DNA from: Xiphophorus maculatus
Lineage: Eukaryota; Chordata; Actinopteri; Cyprinodontiformes; Poeciliidae
Length of the DNA: 64,000 nucleotides
Assembly: GCF_002775205.1 (NCBI RefSeq)
Contig: NC_036460.1
Coordinates: 15,156,402-15,220,401, forward strand
Direction: 5' to 3'
Positions within the stretch are counted from its first letter, which is position 1; each line of letters starts with the position of its first letter. The notes under the pieces are model-generated. The model did not search any database. It was not told where the DNA came from and was given only the letters and a program-made list of their open reading frames with translations. This document shows, piece after piece, positions 48,546-57,807 of the stretch. The translations under genes were made by a program, and so were the position numbers.

Positions 48546-49020
48546 GGAAACGGCCGTGATTTGGAGAGGTGGAGTGATCTTCAGACTAACTTTATGGCTA
48601 AAGAAAAATCAGATATATTTATTTAATTTCGGTTACACGTCGCTGACCCCCCTCCACGGTTGCTCCCGCTTTCTATTCAGCCTGTTTGCAGTCGCCATTG
48701 GAAGGATGAGGCCTCAGCGATACAACTTACTTCCGCCACGGCGGAGTAACACAGGAAAAAGGGGGCAGGGAGGGAGGAGCACTCCGGCAACAAAAGACAC
48801 CACCGCGCGTTAGCTTGGTGGCTAGCCACAGTTATATTACATCATTGTAAAAAAATACTTAACTACATTCGACAAATTATTTTTATATTTTCAAAGAACA
48901 ACACACATTTTAAAATTGATAAACACAGTGCTATTAATGTTACGCCCTCCCCCTTTTCTGGTAGCAAGGTCGTGAGTTGTGCATGTGACGTCACCAATAA
49001 CGGTTGTCAACTCACTTTAT
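48546..49020 (-). promoter_or_regulatory. BRWD1: BRWD1 promoter region
   Basis: Upstream of the BRWD1 start and locally richer in CpG than the surroundings. Motifs: an inverted CCAAT with GCCAT (48,694-48,701), an ETS-like ACTTCCG near 48,727, and farther out a perfect CRE palindrome TGACGTCA (48,986-48,993) immediately followed by CCAAT (48,994-48,998). The transcription start is not determined. Confidence 0.5.
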
Positions 49021-50081
49021 CAAAATATACATTTTTTTATGTCAAACCAGCGAACATGAGACTTAATATCAACTAAAGTGTCAATACAATGCGTTCTAAA
49101 AATAAATTAATAAATGCTTCAAGCTTGTCATTTTTAGCTTTAGCTTTGTATACAAAAAATGTTTTATTCATTTATTTTGTTAATTTTAATTACTTTGGCT
49201 TGCAGCTAAAAAAAAAACAACCTCCTAACATTGAAGTAAAAAAAAACAACAACCAGAACGTTAAAATATTAAATTACTCATACATGCATAACACAGTAAT
49301 GTTTTCCATTTTAAAGTAATCTTAATACTCAATTTAAGTAAAAGTAGGTATACAAATGTTATTTTTTGTGGATTTTCTGGAACCCACACATACGTTCAAA
49401 TTTTCGTTAAATGTGCCTTACCTTTTCCACGGAAAAAGCTAACTTTCTTCAGTCATCAAGAGCTACTGACTTCATTCTGTCTGGATATTTGACAATTTTT
49501 CTAAGCCGAAATGATTAGAAATTTCGAGTAATGATCAGATAGTGATAATGGATTTTGTGGTGTCTTTCAGTTTTTGACTAGTTTAACCAATATTAGTTAG
49601 GGGTTTTTTTCTGAGCAACCTAATCAATTCCTTTTTGCCATAAAGTAAGAATTTGGGTAAAATGGCTGAAAATTGGGCCCAGTTGGGAAAATGATCTGAT
49701 ATACATATAAAAATAGATTTTGAAGGCTGGAGGGTCTGAGAAAACTTAACCTTAGACTACTTAAAGTGTTATTATGTGGGCTATGTGCTAGTGAAATAAT
49801 CAACAAACACATCATTTATGTTAAGAGAGATTTATCATTTCAGAATTATGGCAAGGACTTTGCCATAATTTTAAAAAAGTGACTTCTATGCAGCTTTCTA
49901 ACAGAAAATTGCATAGTTTTATGATAGAAAGCTGTGGATCTACAACATGGGGTAAGCTGTAGTTCCAGTGTAGAAAAGATGCAGGATTCACTGTAGGTAG
50001 AGGGTGTTGCAATTAGCATTAACATTATAAATGAAGGCTAAGTTTAAAAAAAATAAAACACAACTTTACAGAAACAACAAT
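49021..50081. other. Intergenic, BRWD1 promoter to HMGN1 3' end
   Basis: AT-rich, with short meaningless frames only. The two flanking genes are in tandem on the minus strand. Nothing else supported. Confidence 0.6.
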
Positions 50082-50606
50082 TTTAATTGGCATTTTATAC
50101 CACCTATAACATAAATGCATTTGAAAAAGATAAAATCCCCAAACCAAAGATCCTAAAAGGATAAACGACTACCTCTGCAATGATGCGTCTCAACATTGTT
50201 CACTACTGTATCAGAAAATTAAAAGCATTTGTTTCAGATGGGGAAAAAATAAAATAAAACAACAAAACAAAAACAAAGTGAAAGCTTAGCACCAAAGTTC
50301 AAACACAAAATAATGCTTTAGCTTCCACAGCATTATTCCACTCACAGCATTTTGAGAATCCACGATAGTACCGGTGATATGGTCCCTCTGAACAAACTCT
50401 CACTCCTGAAACATGTAGGATGTCACAAAATACAATCAACACAATGACAGAAAGGGTCCCTTCACAAAAGCTTTGGAAATTTAACAGACATTTAAGTACT
50501 TTAAAAATGCAATCACATCCTTAAAAACAATGCCGTCTTAAGAAAATAGCTGATAAAAATATTCTCTGCATTTTACAACAAAAAGAAGTACAGGAAACCA
50601 TCGCCG
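50082..50606 (-). other. HMGN1: HMGN1 3' UTR (predicted)
   Basis: Follows the HMGN1 stop. An ATTAAA signal variant on the minus strand at 50,082-50,087 would give a 3' UTR of about 0.5 kb, a usual length for HMGN transcripts. No canonical AATAAA was identified nearer to the stop. Confidence 0.4.
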
Positions 50607-53600
50607 CTACTCTGCTTTCTCATCCTCTTCAGCCTTGGCTTCCTTTTTGTCTGCCTGATCATCTGCTGCAGCAGCCTGTAGATGAATAAAGCAAACATTT
50701 TTAGCAGTTTGTTCTCACTATGAAACCAGACCCATTAGGCACAAGTGGTAACGTACCTCCTCAGCTTTGGCCTCGCCATTTTCTGCAGGAACTTCTTTCT
50801 CTGCCTGGGCTTCTTCTTTCTTCTCTTCAGCCTTTGCTGCCTCCTTTACCTTCTTGGTCTTAGGAGGAGCCTGTCATTAACATCAATGCAAAGCATTAGG
50901 GGGAAAGCAAACAAGCACAAAAAAACCATGTTTTTTCAATCACAGCTGTAAGAACCAGGGTCATGTGTGCTTTTCCACTAGAAGGGGTGCGTTGCATCTT
51001 GATGACCAGATTTTGACCAAATAGGTTAGGTCAAAATCTGCTTTAAATACCAGTCATCAGGTCTCACCTGAGCACGCTCAGTCAATAACCAACAAGGTCT
51101 GTATAGGATATAAAACTGATCACACTACAGCTGGGAGACACAAAGGACCATCTTTTAACCTGATGAAACAAACACTCACCATTTTTCAGACCAAAAGCAC
51201 CATGTGCTGGGGCCAGCATTCACATCTGGCCCCCGAGGTCAGACGTGAACAATTTTGTGAAGTATAAGATATAGGCATTTGAAACTGAACAGTAGACAAT
51301 AGGTATGTGGAAAGCTGTGCCTTACATTTTTCTGTCCCCCCAAAATCGCTGCTGAAAAGCATCTGCATAGCATGATTCTATGAGGATGTGACATTTCATT
51401 ATGGGTATGGTGTGTTCATGCATGCAACTCTATGTACGTTTTTCCAACATACATAGAGTTTCACATATATAGACTAAGAAAATGACTTAATTACCAATTA
51501 GGTAACTTCTGTATGAATTTTATTTAAGTTCTACTGGATTACATCTAAGGGAATCTGAGAACAAAAAACAGGGGCTAAATACTACTGCACACCACAATTT
51601 TCAGATTTCTATGATTAAAAATAAGACCTATTTTTCACTGTGGAAAGCAAAGAAAAAGACAATACCACTGTTTGGTAGACCATACACTACAAATGAGAAA
51701 GTTTCAGAGTGCAGGACAACCAGTGCCAATTTTGGTCTTAACAATGCCTCTCTGGAACCAGGATGTCTCTTGATAAAAAAAAAAAAAAAAAAAGGTAATT
51801 TCAGCCAAACTCACTTGAACCCCAGCAGTGTTAATGTGCTAATAACATTTTTCAACACTCACCTTATTACATTTAATCTCGGTAGACCTACTGAGGGAGG
51901 CTATGTAACGTGCTTATTTGCATGTAAATTGGACAACTGTGATCTGAGAATAGCGCGTAGATTTAGGAGTGTGAATGCATACGAATTACCCCTGATGCAT
52001 GTTGATACCAGGTCTGAACAGAGCTACGGAGATTTATGAACTCCTTCTGACCACAGTTCTGCTAGTGTGCAAAACAAACAAACAAAAGCAAAAGTTTAAC
52101 CACCACCAGTGGAAAGCTGTGTCTTTCTACCTTTGTCTTCTCTGGTTGTGGCTTTTCCGGGGTCTCTTTCTGCAAAACACAGAATTTAACATGGAAAAAA
52201 ATGCATTACAATAGCCGTGCATACAAGTTGAATTCTCAGTCTCAAAAAGGATAGTGAAGCTTACCTCCGACAACCTTTGAGACTTCCGTCTTGGCTGCAA
52301 AACAAAGATTCAGGGTTAATTAAAATATTGATGAGTTGGGGTTTAACAAACTCCTTAAAAGTCAGCAAACAATTATCCTATCCACAATAAAAGAGATTAG
52401 GACATTAATTAATTTTATTATGTGTTAAAACAGAAAGAAAATGCAACCGTTTAAATAAAATAATAATAATAATAAAAAAAAAAAAATCACACACACACCA
52501 ATATGTTCCTTGCATTTCCTCTAAGCACTGGAAATCAGTCAGTAGGTAAGCCTGTAAATGCATAATCCCCTGTGGTTTATGTGCATGTTCTAGTAGCCTT
52601 TTGGAGACTAAGATGAAAATATTCCCCTGTGCAGTTCAGCTTATGAAATCATCTGAATTGAAACAGAAATCTTTAACTCCACAGTTCATCAGGTACACCT
52701 ACGTATTTTATCCCTTGTTTTAACCAAGTTTAACTAACAGGCACAGTTTAAACTCCGATCCCAACAATACATTATGTCATCACTTAGGTTCTTTTTTTTT
52801 TTTTTAAGACATACTGACCTCTGCAGCTGCATCTGCATTGGAAGTTGCCTGTGTAAGTCAGAGAGGTGGAGAGGGAAAAAAAAATTAACAAGCATTTGAA
52901 CAACAACCATTCATGAGTGAGCTAAAGTGGGTGTGTGGTGGAAAGGGGGATGGGCACCTAGATGATCAAGAATTTATGCAATCTGTATGAAATGTGACAA
53001 AATGTCCTAGGCGTTTCTGGCTCAGATTAGGGGTAAAGGACTTCAAAGCAACAATAACGGTAGCCTAAAAACATATTTTATGGTAAACCAAATATGTTTT
53101 TTTTGCAGTATGGGGTTTAAAACCCATTGGAATCGGCCAGCTGTGTCGCTGTTTTCGTGGACACATCAGCTGCCATGATGAGCCATAAAGAAAAGACAGA
53201 CCGCCTCGGGAGTGACGCGCACCATCTTAATACAGAGGACAGTCAAAGGTTAATATCCCAGCAATGTAAACGGTAAACATGAAGAAAACACGCCACATTT
53301 AGTCGCTGCAAAATCGATCCAAAGAAGCTCAAACTAAGCTTAAAATGCAGTGTTTCACGACTGAAATTCCTTGAGGTCGCAACCTGTATGCTTCCTCAAC
53401 GATAGTTACACCCCTTTGTTTAATCCCAACACACACACACACACACACACAGGACTACGAAGTAGCCAAGCAGTTCAGAAACCTGCCTGAGCGTGCATTG
53501 CTATCAGGATATGTGGCTCCGGGAGCGAAACTTATTTGGCTGTGCAGGCGTGTTATCCCTGGGCTGAGTAAAAAGGCGCCACTTCCCAGTGTGAACACGG

Positions 53601-53766
53601 CAGACCTGAGCACATCCGACTTGAACTCCATGTAAACCCATTGAACACTGAGGACATTCATCCTTCTACATCCCAGCTTCAGATACACATGCCTGTATAA
53701 TGTTTACAGCTAAAATACTTTAGACACGCTTACACACACATTTAAACCTACCTTTTTCCGTCCCAT
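50607..53766 (-). CDS. HMGN1: HMGN1, nucleosome-binding HMG protein
   Basis: Small nuclear protein that binds the nucleosome core and loosens chromatin. Six exons: 53752-53766, 52819-52848, 52265-52294, 52131-52169, 50757-50870 and 50607-50675, all in phase 0, giving 98 residues. The nucleosome-binding domain starts in exon 3: PRRKSQRLSE, matching the HMGN core RRSARLS with Lys and Gln substitutions but keeping the essential Arg, Ser, Arg-Leu. An acidic/Lys-rich C-terminal region with the HMGN1-like PAENGEAKAEE follows. The start MGRKK is short, as in HMGN genes. Length and exon count match the family. The HMGN1 name also rests on synteny. Confidence 0.92.
51007..51040. repeat. Perfect 12-bp hairpin in HMGN1 intron 4
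   Basis: CAGATTTTGACC (51,007-51,018) pairs with GGTCAAAATCTG (51,029-51,040) around a ten-base loop. Outer segments TGATGAC and GTCATCA also pair, extending the fold. Confidence 0.65.
51426..51460. repeat. Perfect 11-bp hairpin in HMGN1 intron 4
   Basis: AACTCTATGTA (51,426-51,436) pairs with TACATAGAGTT (51,450-51,460), loop 13 bases. Function unknown; possibly a decayed inverted-repeat element. Confidence 0.55.
52295..52818 (-). other. HMGN1: HMGN1 intron 2
   Basis: Intron of 524 nt with short AAT and A-rich runs near 52,459-52,486. No other content. Confidence 0.75.
52849..53751 (-). other. HMGN1: HMGN1 intron 1 with (CA)n microsatellite
   Basis: Intron of 903 nt. A CA dinucleotide run occupies 53,429-53,451. 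First introns near promoters often carry regulatory DNA, but no specific element is claimed. Confidence 0.75.
53429..53451. repeat. (CA)n microsatellite
   Basis: About eleven uninterrupted CA dinucleotides, in HMGN1 intron 1. Confidence 0.95.
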
Positions 53767-54431
53767 TCTCGTTTTGTTTGGCGAGACAGCTACAGTAAGG
53801 AAAATGTCAACCTTTTAGTTCCGATAAAACTAAGAAACCCTGCAGGTCAGACGTACACCTCAACCCTATACTTCCACGGAAGTGTGCTAACGTTATATTT
53901 AAGGTTCAACCAGTACCCGAACTAGCTTTAACTGGATTGGATCCCTCGCTCCTTATGTATTTTATCCCTTGTCCTACCAACCTAGCAGGAAGACTGAATC
54001 TCCGCCCAATGTTCCCAGTGATTGGCTTTGAGATTCAGGCAGCATATTTTTGAAACACAACATCTTTACCTGTGTGGGTAGGATGGCGTGCCAATCAACT
54101 ATCAGTGTTTATCTAAGCGGAAAGCGCGACGGGTGTTGTCAGCAAAAAATCGAAGCAGAAAAACCACCGTGAAGGTATAGGCTTCAATGATTAGATAACA
54201 TGAAAAGATTAGCAGCAAAATTATAAGAAAAAATGTCACAAAACCTGAAACAATATGTGCACAGATATAAAGCACCCCCAAGAGGGAAATATGCCGCATA
54301 ATTTTGCTTGCACGCCCAACGCTTGTTGCTCAGCAGAGATTAGTGAAACGTATGTGATTTTACAAAAGTAGTCTATCAGCTCCACCTGTAACAGTGAGCT
54401 GAATAGCTGTGGGAGCAACACTGGTGGAAAC
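53767..54431. promoter_or_regulatory. Divergent HMGN1/GET1 promoter (665 bp)
   Basis: The two start codons lie head to head, 665 bases apart, so the interval must hold both promoters and 5' UTRs. Three CCAAT motifs are visible: 54,006-54,010 (plus), 54,021-54,025 (inverted, ATTGG) and 54,091-54,095 (plus). Closely spaced opposing CCAAT boxes fit a shared, NF-Y-type, TATA-less bidirectional promoter. HMGN1 and WRB/GET1 have the same divergent arrangement in human. Confidence 0.65.
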
Positions 54432-57209
54432 ATGGCGACAGGCTGCGCTTGGTTCCTGGTGCTGGGCTCCGTGTTTCTCTGCAATCTCATGAAAATACTC
54501 CTGCCTAGCATTTCATCTTTCGTAAGTCGGGCGTTCTGGTTTGTCTATGTTAACTGCGGATTTGAGCACTGTTTTGTATTTATATAATATTGTAATATCT
54601 TTCAAATAAAAAGCTAAGCTAGCCGCTTCTAGCTTAGCATTTAGCCAAGCTATTAGTGTTAGCTTGCCGTAAACAAAACGAGGCTTATCTGGCTGAAGGC
54701 CTGGTGGAGTTTTCACCGCAACCTGATCAAGTTACGACCCAAACGTAGCAAAAATGTAGTACCTCGCCATTACCTTAATTTATCAAGCTAGCTGTTTTGC
54801 ACAATCCTTTGTATTTAGACTCAGCCAAATACTAACCATTTCACTGAATTAAAAATATTCAGAACTGTTCCGTGCATTATATTGTCATATATTGCGTATA
54901 TTTGCTGCTGTGACAATTATTTAGGGACCCTTCTATTAATTTTGAAAATGTTAGCTTTTTAAATAAATGTAGCTCAATAAATCTCCGTTCTTCCACCAAC
55001 CAAGCAGCTCCAATAGGTCATGGGTGTTTTGTTTTTTTTTTTTTTTTTTTTAACATTATTATGGTATAACAGTATAAAATGAAAAAGACTGTCAAAGTTT
55101 GAAAAACTTGGTATATAGTACTTGTTGCCTATACTCTCACTCATTAAATACTTCCCCCACAGTAAAAGCCATCCCTTTATTGTGCTCAGTAAAGCTGTTT
55201 TTATTTTTCTTTTAAGCTGACAAAGATGGTGCAGAAAGATGCCGAGCAGGAGAGTGAGATGAGGACTGAAATCCAGCAGATGAAGAAGGAGCAGTCCTCC
55301 ATAAGCATGATGGATGAGTTTGCAAGATATGCCAGGCTGGAGCGTAAAATTAACAAAACTACAGATAAGCTTAAGACACATGGTAAGATGAAAACTAACA
55401 CACATGTTCACCGATTCAAGAGGTCCATCATACCACTGAACAGCAAGAATCTTTCTTATAAACTAGCAAAATGTAGTATGTGCTTTATGTTTATTATTAC
55501 CAGTACAGCTTAAGCTGGAAAACCTTCAACAGAACTACTGTTGTACACTTAGAAAAATGTGAAGTAGTTTAACAAAGAAGACTGTGTATAAATTTAGTTC
55601 TCTGGATGTGCACAGCTGTCAGAGACATTTAAAAACGCAATTGTAATTGCTGTGAAAATGATTTCACAAAGTATTCACTCAAGCGGCCAGAATATAAATG
55701 CATGGTACACTTCTTGGATTTTTATTAGCAAAACAGTGACGTATCTATTTCCATCCTTTTCACTGTAACGCACCAGTTTGTGCTAGTTTATCTCAAAAAT
55801 CCCTTTTTATCACATATTACTCAAATGGGGAGGTGCTCAGTCTTTCACAGCTGTTTAAATCTGCCGCAACAGACAGAATTCAGCAACTGCAGGAAGTGGC
55901 TGGAGGTTTGATGTTTACAAAGTGTTTGCTGGGAGCAACAGCTGCCTGTTGTCCAATGCAGACAATCTAAGAACCGTCTCATAAACAAACCAGAAGTCTA
56001 CATTTGTCTGGCCAAATGCGTAATATTTGCACAACTGCTAAATTAATGAGCGTGTCGCAGTATAATGAATACGTTTTTAGTGACTCTTGTAAGAACATTT
56101 GCATGCATTTACTCTCTCTATTTACTCTCGGTCTGAAATACATTGTTTGGCAATTTCAGATAAAAGGCTACTATAGTGGTATTAGATCACTACGTCAATA
56201 CTAATATTAATTAATTTTAATTAATGGTAAGCACACATGGATACATATACTGCAAATGATTGCATGTTTGATTTACCTTTGCAGTGCAGTCGAGAACCGC
56301 TCAACAAGCCAAAATGAAATGGGTTGTGAACATTGTCTTTTACATACTGCAGGTAGGTGAACAATACAAACAGAAACACAAATGTATCTGTAACTTATAC
56401 AAAAATTCTCTTGCTGCTCTGACCACTTGTAAGATCTAAACTTATAAACTTTGTTAGAAAGTAAACACAGTAAAATTAGTATGACAAGCTGCAAATGGTA
56501 GCAATGTAGGAACTATCTATAATTTCAAATATGTATTCCTTTCTGTCTTCAGGCTGCTCTGATGGTCTCACTGATATGGAAGTATTACTCTGATCCAGTG
56601 ACTGTGGTCCCCAGTAAATGGATCGCTCCTGTGGAGCGACTAGTGGCTTTCCCAACAGGAGTGGCAGGTAGTCAGTCTACTGTTATTGTTGTATCCAATA
56701 TAAGACAAGCCAAACAGTTTACACAATAGTTATTAATGATATGCACGTCTCGATGACTTGTTAGTGAAATGTTACTTTAAAGCAATTTATTTAACATTTT
56801 ATCAGTTGATAACACTTGATCAGTTTCAAGATGTTCCAGAATCAACCATGACTATATGGGATTATAGAAACCACCAGAAAGAGGCTCCATTATTATGAAC
56901 TAATGTCCTCTTTTCTAAATAATGATCAATATGTTGGATAAGGTGACGTCTTAGTATTTCAATTTGTACGTTTCTCAGCTTAAGAGATCGTTTTATACTG
57001 TTCGATTTAAAAAAAACATGACAACTTGAGAAAAAATGGTGAGTAATGTTAACCGGTGAATAACCATACTTAGGCGGAGGAACAGGAAATGAAGCTTCAA
57101 AATAAAAGTTCCACAGAACTGTTCTTTTCTTGCAGGTGGTGTGGGAATCACTTGCTGGCTGGTGGTTTGCAACAAAGTAATCACACTGGGCCTCAGTGCC
57201 ATCAGTTAG
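54432..57209 (+). CDS. GET1: GET1 (WRB), tail-anchored protein insertion receptor
   Basis: ER membrane receptor that, with CAMLG (GET2), accepts the GET3/TRC40 ATPase and inserts tail-anchored proteins. Five exons: 54432-54521, 55217-55382, 56285-56352, 56553-56667 and 57136-57209, joining to 170 residues. Membrane segment 1 is in residues 5-28 (WFLVLGSVFLCNL); the cytosolic coiled coil in 31-95 includes MDEFARYARLERKINKTTDK, the GET3-binding part; segment 2 is about 98-120 (WVVNIVFYILQAALMVSLIW); segment 3 is about 140-163 (GGVGITCWLVVCNKVI). Length matches the family (human about 174). It starts at the first ATG; the divergent neighbour is HMGN1. Confidence 0.95.
54522..55216 (+). other. 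GET1: GET1 intron 1
   Basis: Intron of 695 nt. Apart from a T-run near 55,030-55,051 nothing is recognised. Confidence 0.8.
55383..56284 (+). other. GET1: GET1 intron 2
   Basis: Intron of 902 nt. No exon or RNA gene supported. Its acceptor is followed five bases later by a second AG (TTTGCAG then TGCAG), but only the first keeps the frame. Confidence 0.8.
56668..57135 (+). other. GET1: GET1 intron 4
   Basis: Intron of 468 nt between membrane segments 2 and 3. No content recognised. Confidence 0.8.
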
Positions 57210-57394
57210 AGAACTCGGCTGTCTGCACATCTTCTTGGAAATGAATTTGGTGTTTAACATGAAGATAAGGCTGCTCTCCAACTGCAGTATTAATTTATTA
57301 TTATTGTAACATTGTGTTTTCTATTTTTGTTGAATGAATGTTTTGATTTCTTACCATCTGGATAGAATTGTGACATTTTCTTTTTCTTTTTTTA

Positions 57395-57400
57395 AATAAA
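57395..57400 (+). terminator. GET1: GET1 polyadenylation signal
   Basis: AATAAA about 186 bases after the GET1 stop codon, followed by an A-rich then T/G-rich stretch. Fits a short 3' UTR ending near 57,415-57,425. Confidence 0.65.
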
Positions 57401-57752
57401 CTATTAAAAACAAATTTTGTATTTTCCAAGTTGGGAAATATCCAACAAAAACAACTCTGATATTTTTTGTTTAGTTCCAAAAATATTGGTCTGAACAGCT
57501 TTTTTTTTAAGTCAAAACAAAACATAAGAAATTCTATTTGTTATTTTTTAAAACCTTTGAAAACAAAGCTTTTGTCACTGCAGTGAGATTTTATCTGACA
57601 AAATTGACTGTAAGATGCTGTGGTCCGTTTGAAGATTCTTAATCTCACTACAAAAGATTTCTCTTGCGTATTGAGAAGTTATTGTGTCTGCTCTGCTATA
57701 ACGTATGTCACTATGCAAGTTCTGACTGACTGGGTTGAGCTGTGCATTCATT

Positions 57753-57758
57753 TTTATT
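57753..57758 (-). terminator. LCA5L: LCA5L polyadenylation signal candidate
   Basis: AATAAA on the minus strand, about 50 bases after the proposed LCA5L stop. With the GET1 signal at 57,395 it leaves roughly 300-350 bases between convergent transcript ends. Confidence 0.45.
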
Positions 57759-57807
57759 TGACATGGTTGCATTCAGAGTTGTTTCTAAAACATTGGCCAA
57801 TTAAATT

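Larger units (their letters stand above)
50871..52130 (-). other. HMGN1: HMGN1 intron 4
   Basis: About 1.26 kb. Two perfect hairpins lie here (51,007-51,040 with 12-bp arms and 51,426-51,460 with 11-bp arms). No box C/D or H/ACA snoRNA layout could be made convincing. Confidence 0.7.

Noticed and set aside
51001-51180. Box C/D snoRNA in HMGN1 intron 4
   Set aside because: A TGATGA-like box is present, but no correctly placed CTGA box or terminal stem could be found on the transcribed strand.
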